Source: Streptomyces himalayensis subsp. himalayensis (GTDB taxonomy: Bacteria; Actinomycetota; Actinomycetes; Streptomycetales; Streptomycetaceae). Taken from it: DNA of 64,000 bases. Numbering within the stretch: the stretch's first letter is position 1; each line of letters opens with the position of its first letter. The position numbers were made by a program, and so were the translations under genes. Positions 17,095 to 25,072 of the stretch are shown piece after piece. The stretch lies in NCBI RefSeq assembly GCF_013778455.1, contig NZ_JACEHE010000028.1, positions 30,199 through 94,198 of the forward strand, read 5' to 3'. Under the pieces are notes generated by a model that was not told the origin of the DNA, searched no databases, and saw nothing but the letters and a program-made list of their open reading frames with translations.

Positions 17095-17193
17095 TCAGAA
17101 GTTCTTCACCAGCTCGGTCGCCAGCCACAGCAGGACTGCCAGAGCGGCCACCAGCGCAACCGCCTGGAAGACCCAGCCGGGAATCCTTTGCAT
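17095..17193 (-). CDS. Possible 32-residue membrane micro-protein
   Basis: ATG 17193 gives MQRIPGWVFQAVALV..., with one hydrophobic helix (about 9-26) and a charged C-terminus ELVKNF before TGA at 17095. A GAGG lies about 15 bases upstream. The compact amphipathic design is like many small actinobacterial membrane proteins, but it lies among pseudogenes and nothing confirms expression. It could instead be debris of a longer gene. Confidence 0.4.
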   Translation of the reverse strand: MQRIPGWVFQAVALVAALAVLLWLATELVKNF

Positions 17194-17204
17194 CGCGTCC
17201 GTCC

Positions 17205-17500
17205 TCACCTCGGGTCCTGCTCCGCTTCTACCCCTTGGCGAGGCGCCCTATGACGGCAGCGGCTGGCCACGGTGCTGCGAACCCTGTGTCGCAGGTGAAC
17301 CACAGCGAAACCCGTGTCCCGGATCAGCCCCTCGAGCAGGTCCACGTGGTAGTACGCCATGAGGAGCCCGGTGATCGCGGCGATCACAGTCTTGACGGGT
17401 CGGGTACGCGGCGGCCGGAAGTCGGCGACGAGCAGCCGCCCGCCCGGACGCAGTAGCCGGCACATCTCGCGCAGCGCGACCGGCCGTACAGTCTCGACGC
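17205..17500 (-). pseudogene. C-terminal fragment of a class I SAM methyltransferase
   Basis: The minus-strand frame reads VALREMCRLLRPGGRLLVAD, FRPPRTRP, YYHVDLLEGLIRDTGFAVVH, the motif after SAM-binding motif III and the final strands of UbiE-like methyltransferases. The SAM-binding GxGxG half is absent upstream, where the frame degenerates. Truncated. Confidence 0.6.
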
Positions 17501-18016
17501 GCTGCGCCACCAACCCTGGGGCCTCACGCCCCTGCCTCCTGGGAGGCCCTCGGCTTTTCCGACTCGCCGGCACGGGGGCCGTGGCGGCTACGGCGGTCGC
17601 CCCGTGGCAGGGGCCGGCCGCATGCTGCCCCTGCGCACCTGCCCGCACAGCGAAGGTGCAGAGCCGTCGAGCACCAGCCGGAAACGTATGGCGCAGGTCC
17701 GCTGCACGGCCAGCTGATCTGGTCCGTGCTCGGCCCCGGCTGGCACGACCGTGGCAGCGGGCCCCTGACGTTGGCCAGCTGCCGCGGTGCCCACACACGG
17801 TAACGCAGCATGTGCTCACCGTGCCGGGGACGATATCCCGTTCGAGTAGCCGCCCTGCAGCAGGCGTCGGAGACTGGAGAACGTGCGCGGCCAGGAGTGA
17901 AGGGCCGCGGCCTTACGGTATGCGAACGGCTCGCTCTTCGGCCATTGCCGCGACGAGAGGACGCCAGGGGCAGCCGCTTGGGTCGATAGGGGGGTCGCCA
18001 ATCTCGAGGGGCTCGT
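17501..18016. other. About 500 bp without a recognisable gene
   Basis: Open frames on both strands here lack any conserved motif. The right end (about 17900-18016) should hold the promoter of the carrier/LbH gene; the sequence before it is relatively AT-rich (tttcgaattctcgacg) and a GAGGGG ribosome-binding site lies at about 18002-18007. Confidence 0.45.
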
Positions 18017-20554
18017 ATGGTGGAGCGAATTTTCGAATTCTCGACGAACGAGCCGGATGAATCCCCGATCAGCGAGAGGGTGTACACCAGTCGGAAGGCA
18101 GGACCTGAGTATCGTTTCGCCGAGGTGCTGGCTCAGGTCCTTGGCGTGCAGCAGGTGTCGGTCGACAGTCACTTCTTCGACGACCTCGGTGCCAATTCGC
18201 TGGTGATGGCGCAGTTCTGCGCAAGGGTCAGGAAGTGTGCGGACCTGCCGCCCGTGTCCATCAAGGACATCTACCGGAATCCGACAATTCGCAGCCTGGC
18301 CAGGGCTGCGGGGAATGCCTCGCCCGCCTCGGACTCGTCTCCCCCGGAACCGGTCCCAGCGGTGACACAGGCGAGTGCCCTTCGTTACATCCTGTGCGGG
18401 GCACTGCAGTTGCTGGTGTTCCTGGCATACGTCCTCGTCGCCGGGATGGTGGCCACCCGGTGCTACGAATGGGTCGCCGCCGGCTCAAGCTTGACCGATA
18501 TCTATCTGCGGTCAGTCCTCGTCGGCGGCGCCGGCTTCCTCGGGCTGTGCTTTTTCCCGATCGTGGCCAAATGGATCCTCATAGGTCGCTGGACACCCCG
18601 TCAATTCCCCATCTGGGGGCTGACCTATCTGCGGTTCTGGACCGTGAAGGTGCTGCTGCACGCCAATCCGATGTTCTTCCTCATCGGCAATCCACTGCAT
18701 GTGCTCTACTTGCGGGCCCTCGGCGCGCGGATCGGAAAGAACGTCACCATCCTCTCCCGTCATGTCCCGGTCTGCACCGACCTGCTCACCATCGGTTCCA
18801 ACACGGTGATCCGCAAGGACACGTACTTCCTCTGTTACCGAGCACATGCGGGACGTATCCAGACCGGCAGGGTCACCATCGGCAGGAACGCGTTCATCGG
18901 CGAGAAGACCGTGCTCGACATCGACACGGCGGTGGGAGACGGAGCCCAACTCGGTCATGCGTCATCGCTGCACAGCGGCCAGGTGGTCCCGACAGGCGAG
19001 AGCTGGCACGGTTCCCCTGCCCAACGCACGGAGACCGACCATGTGAGGGTGCCACCGGCGGCCTGCGGCACGCCCCGCCGTGCCATCTACGGCCTCGTCA
19101 CCCTGCTCCAGATCTTCTGCCTGGTCGTACCGCTTGCCGTCGGGGGCTCGTACATGCTGCTCGCCACCGTCCCAGCCGCGGACCAGGTACTGGGCGCCGG
19201 CCACGACACGGCGGGGGGCATGTCGTCGCAGTTCTACCTGGGCGCGGCGCGCACGTCCCTTCTGCTTTTCTTCGGATTCGTCGTGATGGGCGTCGTCGTG
19301 CTGTGCACCGTGCCACGCCTGCTGGCCCGCCTGATCAAACCGCACACGGTCTATCCGCTGTACGGCCTGCAGTACTCCGCTCACCGGGCGATCGCACGCA
19401 TGACGAACATCAAGTTCTTCAAGCGCCTCTTCGGCGACAGTTCCTACATCGTTCACTATCTGCGAGGGCTCGGATACAAACTGTCCCCGGTGGAGCAGAC
19501 AGGATCCAATTTCGGGACGGAAATACACCACGAGTCACCGTTCCTGAGCCATGTGGGCACGGGAACGATGGTTGCCGACGGCCTCTCGATCGTGAATGCC
19601 GACTACTCGAGCACGTCCTTCCGCGTCTCCCCTGCCGCGATCGGACCGCACAACTTCATCGGGAACAACATCGCCTTTCCCTCCGACGCCAGGACGGGCG
19701 ACAACTGCCTGCTGGCGACGAAAGTGATGGTGCCGCTCGACGGCGAGGTCCGCGAAGGGATCGGTCTGCTGGGCTCGCCACCCTTCGAGATCCCGCGGTC
19801 GGTGGAGCGCGACAGCCGCTTCGACCACCTCCGCGCCGGGGACCGGCTGCGCCGCCACCTCGCCGCCAAGAACCGCTACAACCTGCGCACCATGGCCCTG
19901 TTCCTGGTCGTGGGATGGCTCGACTTCTTCGTGGTCACGGTGCTCGGTATGACAGCCGTCCAGGTGCGCGGTGTGGCAGGAGAGGTGATGGTCGCCGGGT
20001 CCTCGGCCCTCGCCCTGGTGTTCACCGCCGTCTACCTCGTGCTCGTGGAGCGTGCCATCGTGGCGTTCCGCAGGCCACGACCGCAGTTGTGCTCCATCTA
20101 CCACCCGGACTTCTGGCTGCACGAGCGCCTGTGGAAGCTGCCCGTCGAATTCTTCCACGTATTCAACGGCACTCCGTTCAAGCCCCTGGCCTGGCGGCTG
20201 CTCGGCGCCCGCATCGGCAAGAGGGTCTTCGACGACGGCTGCTACCTGACAGACCGCACACTCGCCACCATCGGCAACGACTGCACCCTCAACGCAGGCA
20301 GCAGAATCCAATGCCACTCACAAGAAGACGGCACCTTCAAATCCGACCACAGCACCATCGGCCCCGGATCCACACTCGGAGTCGCCGCCCACGTCCACTA
20401 CGGCGTCACCATGGGCGAAAGCGCAGTCCTCGCCCCCGACTCCTTCCTCATGAAAGGCGAAGAAGTCCCCCAACACGCCCACTGGGGCGGAAACCCCGCC
20501 ACACAGACTCACCACACCAGCCCGGTGCGCCAGACCAGTTCACCGATCGAGTAG
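18017..20554 (+). CDS. Carrier-protein/six-helix membrane/triple LbH protein: Pls/PosA-like NRPS C-terminal half without an adenylation domain
   Basis: 845 residues, intact, from ATG 18017. Residues about 33-95 form a peptidyl-carrier domain: FFDDLGANSLVMAQF, with Ser61 as the phosphopantetheine site. Then pairs of membrane helices (about 118-145/165-190, 355-385/415-440, 630-650/655-680) alternate with three soluble regions of hexapeptide-repeat, left-handed beta-helix character (GARIGKNVTILS, AIGPHNFIGNN, GARIGKRVFDDGCYL). This is the layout that follows the adenylation domain in epsilon-poly-lysine-synthetase-like enzymes. No adenylation domain is present, nor any adjacent to it. The GAGGGG ribosome-binding site supports a genuine short start. 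It may work with an adenylating enzyme encoded elsewhere, joining or exporting an amino-acid-derived product at the membrane; that role is inferred. Confidence 0.8.
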   Translation: MVERIFEFSTNEPDESPISERVYTSRKAGPEYRFAEVLAQVLGVQQVSVDSHFFDDLGANSLVMAQFCARVRKCADLPPVSIKDIYRNPTIRSLARAAGNASPASDSSPPEPVPAVTQASALRYILCGALQLLVFLAYVLVAGMVATRCYEWVAAGSSLTDIYLRSVLVGGAGFLGLCFFPIVAKWILIGRWTPRQFPIWGLTYLRFWTVKVLLHANPMFFLIGNPLHVLYLRALGARIGKNVTILSRHVPVCTDLLTIGSNTVIRKDTYFLCYRAHAGRIQTGRVTIGRNAFIGEKTVLDIDTAVGDGAQLGHASSLHSGQVVPTGESWHGSPAQRTETDHVRVPPAACGTPRRAIYGLVTLLQIFCLVVPLAVGGSYMLLATVPAADQVLGAGHDTAGGMSSQFYLGAARTSLLLFFGFVVMGVVVLCTVPRLLARLIKPHTVYPLYGLQYSAHRAIARMTNIKFFKRLFGDSSYIVHYLRGLGYKLSPVEQTGSNFGTEIHHESPFLSHVGTGTMVADGLSIVNADYSSTSFRVSPAAIGPHNFIGNNIAFPSDARTGDNCLLATKVMVPLDGEVREGIGLLGSPPFEIPRSVERDSRFDHLRAGDRLRRHLAAKNRYNLRTMALFLVVGWLDFFVVTVLGMTAVQVRGVAGEVMVAGSSALALVFTAVYLVLVERAIVAFRRPRPQLCSIYHPDFWLHERLWKLPVEFFHVFNGTPFKPLAWRLLGARIGKRVFDDGCYLTDRTLATIGNDCTLNAGSRIQCHSQEDGTFKSDHSTIGPGSTLGVAAHVHYGVTMGESAVLAPDSFLMKGEEVPQHAHWGGNPATQTHHTSPVRQTSSPIE

Positions 20555-20672
20555 AGCGTGCCGCCGTCCATGACCCCACTTTCGTGTCTCCCCCTGCGGG
20601 AGAGTCATGACTTCGCCCCGCTGCCGCTCACTTGCTGCGCCGCGCCGCGATCGCCGGGATCCAGGGCAGTGC

Positions 20673-21701
20673 TCAGCAGCACCCCTGCACCGCACCGCCG
20701 TGCGAACGTGAGGCGCCTCGCGCGTTGCCCGCTTCGGCGTCGGCGAGCCGCCCACGCAGCATGGACTCCATCACCGCCATGAACCGCTGCGTCCGCGGTC
20801 GGCCAAGTACGAAGGGATTCGCCCTGCCCGGCCGGCTGCGGAGCTGCTCAGCACGCTGGAGGCCGTAGTCGCCCGGGTGGTTCGACAACTCCACGTCCAC
20901 GTTCGCCTGCCTCATCCGCGCCCGGAAGGAGTGGATGGAGCCCAGGTAGGTGCGCAGTTCCGTGGGCGTGGTGAGCGGGTTGGTGCCGCCCCACAGCATG
21001 GCCGTGTGACGCTCACGGCCCGCCCGAACCGGGATGATCGGCGAGACGGTGCCCGGTGTGTGACCGGGAGTGTGGTGCAGCTGGATCGTCGTACCGCCGA
21101 GTGTGAGACGTTGCCCGTCCGCGATGTCCAGGTCCCTGGTGGGGGCGTTGGCGGGCCGGGTGCGGGCGACGAGGTCCCAGTCGGCTGGCGACATCAGCAC
21201 ACGTGCTCCGTAGTGGTCGGCGAGATACTGCGCTCCTCCGAAGTGGTCCCCGTGGCCGTGGGTGACGACGACATACCTGATCGTCTCCGGATCGGCTCCC
21301 AACTCCCGCAACCCGGGGACGAGCACGCTCTCGGCCTCCGCGGGGGAGGTGAGCGCGTCGATCATCACGATCCCGTCGTCGGTCAGCACCGCCATCGCGG
21401 AGACCCAGCCCACGCTCAGCATGGCGAGGTTGTCGAAAAGCTTGATCGGTGCCGGCGCGGGCGGACGAGGGAAGTCGAAGCCAGGGGTCAGCGCCGCCAC
21501 GAGGGCCCGAAGGACCGGGTCGCTGCCGGCCAGCCTGCGGGCTCGGTCGTAGTGAACCCGCGCGTCCGCTCCGGCGGCCACGGCCGAGGAGATGGGACCC
21601 ACTGAGCCGACACCGGCCACGAGTCCGAGAGCGGCGAGTTGGCCGAAGCGACGCCTGGTGAGACAACCGGTCATGCCTTCGTGGCGGGGTGATGAAGTCA
21701 T
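20673..21701 (-). CDS. Tat-exported metallo-beta-lactamase-fold hydrolase
   Basis: 342 residues from ATG 21701, with CAGGAG nine bases upstream. A twin-arginine signal TRRRFGQLAALGLVAG is at residues 15-30. Zinc-binding motifs of the MBL fold are intact: VVVTHGHGDHFGG and LHHTPGHTPG, with HPGDYGLQRAEQL near the C-terminus. It resembles subclass-B3-like/generic MBL hydrolases more than classical beta-lactamases. It should act outside the membrane after folding in the cytoplasm. It lies 137 bp downstream of a second exported MBL gene on the same strand, so the two may be co-transcribed. Substrate unknown. Confidence 0.82.
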   Translation of the reverse strand: MTSSPRHEGMTGCLTRRRFGQLAALGLVAGVGSVGPISSAVAAGADARVHYDRARRLAGSDPVLRALVAALTPGFDFPRPPAPAPIKLFDNLAMLSVGWVSAMAVLTDDGIVMIDALTSPAEAESVLVPGLRELGADPETIRYVVVTHGHGDHFGGAQYLADHYGARVLMSPADWDLVARTRPANAPTRDLDIADGQRLTLGGTTIQLHHTPGHTPGTVSPIIPVRAGRERHTAMLWGGTNPLTTPTELRTYLGSIHSFRARMRQANVDVELSNHPGDYGLQRAEQLRSRPGRANPFVLGRPRTQRFMAVMESMLRGRLADAEAGNARGASRSHGGAVQGCC

Positions 21702-21838
21702 CGCGATTCTCCTGTTGGCTGTTCCGGCAGGTGACCGAACGGCCGTACGCGGCACAGGCGCGCTCAGCCATGTCGTACCTGTTCGCCATCGATCACTGCC
21801 GCAGGGCTCCGGACGATTGTTCCGATCTTCGGTCTCGC

Positions 21839-22861
21839 TCAGTCGCTTCCGGAGCGCATGTCGCCGTCGTACACGGTGTGGTAGTCCGGGAAGACGACCC
21901 GAGTTGCCGGAGCCACCTTCTCGACCTGGGCGAGGAACGCTTCCAAGTCCATCGACGGGTCTCGTACGGGGGAACCACTCAGTGGCACTTCGAAGTTGTC
22001 CCAGTGGACGGGGACGACGACACCAGGGGTGTCGAGGGCGCGCAGCAGTCGGGGTACGTACTGGTGGGTGGCGGTGCTGGAGGGTACGGCGACCATCGCG
22101 AGGTCGGGGCGCAGGCCCCTGACAGCCCGCTCGGAGAAGTCGCTGGCCCCCATGAGGAACGCCGACGGGCCGCTGTCCCCCGCCGTTACCTGGAAAGCGA
22201 GGGTGTCGCCCTCCGGCAGGTCCGAGATGGTGCTCGGGACCGTGGCGGGCGGGGCGTTCAGCGTGCCCGGCGCGAAGTAGGCGCACTTCTTGTTGCGGCT
22301 GTGCAGGCTCGGCACGACCTCGACGGTGATCCCGCCGAAGTCCAGCACCTCACCGCCCTTCACCACGGAGATCTGTCCCGGGTCGACCCCCAGGGCGACC
22401 AGCAGGTGGTACGTGGTCTCGGTGCCGACGACGCGGGCGCCGGTGGTCTTGGCGATGTGGGGCACGTCGGCGAGGTGGTCCCAGTGGGAGTGGCTGACCA
22501 GGACGAGTTCGGGGCGGCCGATGTGCGCGTCCACGACCGTCGGCCGGGTTTGCAGGGGAGTGCGCGCGTCGAAGCCGCCGTCGAACAGGCCCGTGGTGAA
22601 GCGGGTGAGGTACGGATCGAAGAGTACGGTCCGGTCTCCGACGTCGATGCGCCAGCCGGCGGTGCCGAGCCAGCGGAACGATGCGGAACCCGCGGCTGCG
22701 CCATTGCCTCGACCGCGGTCACCGGCCAAGGCAGTGGCGGCCGTGGCCGGGATCAGCGGGGCGGCCGCACCGAGGGCGGCACCGCGCAGCACCGTACGAC
22801 GGTTGAGCCCGCGGCTTGAGGGCGCAACTGATCCGTCCGTGACATGTGTGTCCTGGGTCAT
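21839..22861 (-). CDS. Tat-exported UlaG-like metallo-beta-lactamase-fold hydrolase
   Basis: 340 residues. The Tat signal has NRRTVLRG at 20-27 followed by an Ala-rich hydrophobic stretch. The catalytic region FRWLGTAGWRIDVGDRTVLF, DPYL and VLVSHSHWDHLAD is that of the UlaG/YtnP-like MBL branch; HSRNKKCAYF and VPVHWDNFEVPL supply further conserved histidines. The protein should bind two zinc ions and hydrolyse an ester, lactone or phosphodiester. A 16-bp palindrome lies 59 bp upstream of the start. It is the second of two different exported MBL proteins side by side, next to a class A beta-lactamase-like gene, hinting at a locus for degrading extracellular lactam/lactone compounds. Confidence 0.82.
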   Translation of the reverse strand: MTQDTHVTDGSVAPSSRGLNRRTVLRGAALGAAAPLIPATAATALAGDRGRGNGAAAGSASFRWLGTAGWRIDVGDRTVLFDPYLTRFTTGLFDGGFDARTPLQTRPTVVDAHIGRPELVLVSHSHWDHLADVPHIAKTTGARVVGTETTYHLLVALGVDPGQISVVKGGEVLDFGGITVEVVPSLHSRNKKCAYFAPGTLNAPPATVPSTISDLPEGDTLAFQVTAGDSGPSAFLMGASDFSERAVRGLRPDLAMVAVPSSTATHQYVPRLLRALDTPGVVVPVHWDNFEVPLSGSPVRDPSMDLEAFLAQVEKVAPATRVVFPDYHTVYDGDMRSGSD

Positions 22862-22919
22862 GGCGTCAGGAGATCAAAGCGTGAACTCCCCTGTCCAAGA
22901 CCAGAATCGGGCCCTGGTG

Positions 22920-22935
22920 ATATGCGAACGCATAT
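22920..22935. promoter_or_regulatory. Palindrome upstream of the UlaG-like hydrolase
   Basis: ATATGCGAACGCATAT, two perfect 7-bp arms around AA, lies 59 bp upstream of the hydrolase start and 10 bp past the beta-lactamase-like stop. It is markedly AT-richer than its surroundings, which suits an operator or promoter element. The binding protein is unknown. Confidence 0.5.
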
Positions 22936-22944
22936 GTGATCTGG

Positions 22945-23940
22945 TCACCGGCCGCCACCGCGAAGGAAGCCGACCGCCATTCCTGCGGCCTTGCCTATCG
23001 CGGCGTCCACTGTGGGGCGGGATGCGGCCAGGTCGTGAGTGCGGGCGAACACGGCGATCGAGTAGCACTCGCCGTCGGGGTAGCGGGCGACGCCCGCCTC
23101 CATGTGCAGCCCCGGCAGGGTTCCGGTCTTGGCCGCTACCGTGACGTCGTCCGGGAAGCCCGACACCAGTCGGTGGCGGAAGACCTGGCGGCCCATCAAG
23201 TCACGTACGATCGCGCAGGCTTCCGGCGGCCCCGCCGCATCGCTCCAGATGAGCCGGAGCAGCAGGGTGATCTCGCGGGGCGTGCTCGCCGTGGTGTGGC
23301 GGGGATCCAGGACGGCCAGCCGTCTCTTGCGGTCGTTCGGCAGGGCGGGGTAGTGGACGGCGAACTCCCGCTCGTCGCGTGCCCCGACCTCCGCGAGCAT
23401 CGACTCCAGCAGATCTCGCGGTCCGCCCACGATTCGGGTCCGGTGAAGTCCGAGTTCCTCCGCGAGCAGTCGTACGGTGTCCAGGCCGACGCGGGCCAGC
23501 AACAGGTCGGCCGCCGAGTTGTCGCTGACCGACATCGCGAAGTGGGCCAGGTCGCGCAGCGACAGCTCGACGTCGTCCAGACAGCCGGCGGTTCCCCAGC
23601 CACCGAGCCGGTCGGCCGCGGTCACCCGCACCCGCTCCCGCGGGTCGAGCTGGCCGGCGACGACCTGCCGGGCGAACTCCAGCACCAGCAGCACCTTGAA
23701 GATCGAGGCGATCACAACGGGGTCGTCAGCGCCCACGGCGACCTCACGGCTACCCGGCTCTGCGTCGCCCCCCGTGGGCACGTGAACGGGGATCGCGTGC
23801 AGTTGTCCTTCGGCCCCCGCATCGGCGAAGGTTTGTCGGATCCGCTCCTCGATCACTGTTTCCCCCTTGCCATTGGTTCGTCCCGTCATCGGATCGTCGG
23901 CCCCGGCCAACTGATCCATCGCCCTCGCAGCGGTGCTCAC
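22945..23940 (-). CDS. Class A beta-lactamase-like serine hydrolase, no signal peptide
   Basis: Up to 331 residues. With GTG 23940 as start, the active-site SxxK is S79-I-F-K82, SDN is 139-141 and KTG is near 273: the three class A landmarks. The omega-loop Glu motif (ExELN) is not evident, so deacylation, and hence true beta-lactamase activity, is uncertain; related penicillin-binding esterases exist. No Sec or Tat signal precedes the domain in any start. Start choice is open: GTG 23940 leaves only 15 bp to the divergent LysR gene, while ATG 23919 (preceded by GAGGG) or ATG 23889 leave more promoter room. The divergent LysR arrangement resembles ampR-ampC and Streptomyces bla loci, so LysR control is likely. 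Confidence 0.8.
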   Translation of the reverse strand: MSTAARAMDQLAGADDPMTGRTNGKGETVIEERIRQTFADAGAEGQLHAIPVHVPTGGDAEPGSREVAVGADDPVVIASIFKVLLVLEFARQVVAGQLDPRERVRVTAADRLGGWGTAGCLDDVELSLRDLAHFAMSVSDNSAADLLLARVGLDTVRLLAEELGLHRTRIVGGPRDLLESMLAEVGARDEREFAVHYPALPNDRKRRLAVLDPRHTTASTPREITLLLRLIWSDAAGPPEACAIVRDLMGRQVFRHRLVSGFPDDVTVAAKTGTLPGLHMEAGVARYPDGECYSIAVFARTHDLAASRPTVDAAIGKAAGMAVGFLRGGGR

Positions 23941-23955
23941 GTAGGATCCTTGACC

Positions 23956-24924
23956 GTGGATCTCTTACGCCACCTGCGTCTTTTCGTCACCGTAGCCGAC
24001 GAGCTGCACTTCAGTCGGGCAGCCGAGCGGCTGGGCATGGCGCAGCCGCCGCTCAGCCAGGCGATCCGCAGGCTGGAGCGGGAGCTCGGGGCAGAGCTGT
24101 TCGACCGCTCGCAGCGCGGCGTCCGCTTGAGCCGCGCTGGGGCGGCGCTTCTGGAGGAGGCCCACGAACTCCTCGCCCGGGAGCAGAGATTGCGCACGCT
24201 GGCCCGCCGCGCCGCCGACGGTGGCCTCGGCACGCTCCGCGCGGGCGTACCGCCCGACACCACGGCCGCGGTGCTGTCCGCGCTGCTCTCCGCCTGCGCG
24301 GAGCACTCTCCGGGGCTCTCCGTCGACCTGCAGGAGGTCACCACCGAGGAGCAGGTGCGGCTGCTCTCCTCCGGCGGCCTGGACGTCGGACTCGTGCACC
24401 ATCCCGTCGACGCCACCGAACTGCAGCTCGGCCCCGAGATCTCACTGGACCTGGGTGTCGTCCTGCCTCGTACCTCGCCGTTGGCCCGGCTGCCGGAGGT
24501 GACGCTCGGCGAGCTCTCCGGGCACGACCTGGTGCTCTGCCCGCAAGGGCACGCACCCGGCTGGTACGACCGGATCCTCGACGTGTGCCGCGCCGAAGGC
24601 TTCGTCCCCGGCCGCCTTCGACACGCCTCCAACCCCGAGTTCCTGCTCGCCCTGGTGACGGCCGGGCACGGAGTCGCCTTCGACCAGGGGCCGGTGGCCC
24701 GCAAGGAGCCCCGCGTCGCCTGGCGGCCACTGGCCGACCGTCCCCTCACCCTGCGCATCAGCGGCGCCTGGCCCTCCGGGCGCGGAGCTCACCCGGCCGC
24801 CCGCCGCTTCGCGGAACTCGCGGCCGACGTCCTGGCCCGCGACCACACCGCAGCCTCGCGGCGCGAGGGCGTCCCTCGCCCACCGGATGATTCCCCGCGC
24901 CCGTGGTCGGTGGTCTACGGCTAG
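23956..24924 (+). CDS. LysR-family regulator with a TTA leucine codon
   Basis: 322 residues from GTG 23956, which places LLRHLRLFVTVADELHFSRA at the canonical LysR N-terminus. The winged HTH is residues about 1-60 (AAERLGMAQPPLSQAIRRLE) and the periplasmic-binding-like effector domain about 85-295. It probably controls the divergent beta-lactamase-like gene. Codon 4 is TTA (23965-23967), extremely rare in high-GC Streptomyces and translated by the bldA tRNA, so production of this regulator may be tied to development. The last 25 or so residues are Pro/Arg-rich and may be disordered. Confidence 0.88.
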   Translation: MDLLRHLRLFVTVADELHFSRAAERLGMAQPPLSQAIRRLERELGAELFDRSQRGVRLSRAGAALLEEAHELLAREQRLRTLARRAADGGLGTLRAGVPPDTTAAVLSALLSACAEHSPGLSVDLQEVTTEEQVRLLSSGGLDVGLVHHPVDATELQLGPEISLDLGVVLPRTSPLARLPEVTLGELSGHDLVLCPQGHAPGWYDRILDVCRAEGFVPGRLRHASNPEFLLALVTAGHGVAFDQGPVARKEPRVAWRPLADRPLTLRISGAWPSGRGAHPAARRFAELAADVLARDHTAASRREGVPRPPDDSPRPWSVVYG

Positions 24925-25072
24925 ATTCGGAGCCCTGTGGCTCACGCACGCCCACCTTCCGCCTGGCGTCGCGGTGCCCTCGCAGTACCAGCAGCGGGTG
25001 CTGGTGATCGGCGTGCAGAGATCCTGTCTCCCGGCCCTTGCGCTCGGGTCCACGAGCACATCGCCGACTTGA

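Noticed and set aside
18235..20610. 791-codon frame overlapping the carrier/LbH gene
   Set aside because: Arg/Pro/His-rich shadow frame; the other frame has carrier and beta-helix motifs.
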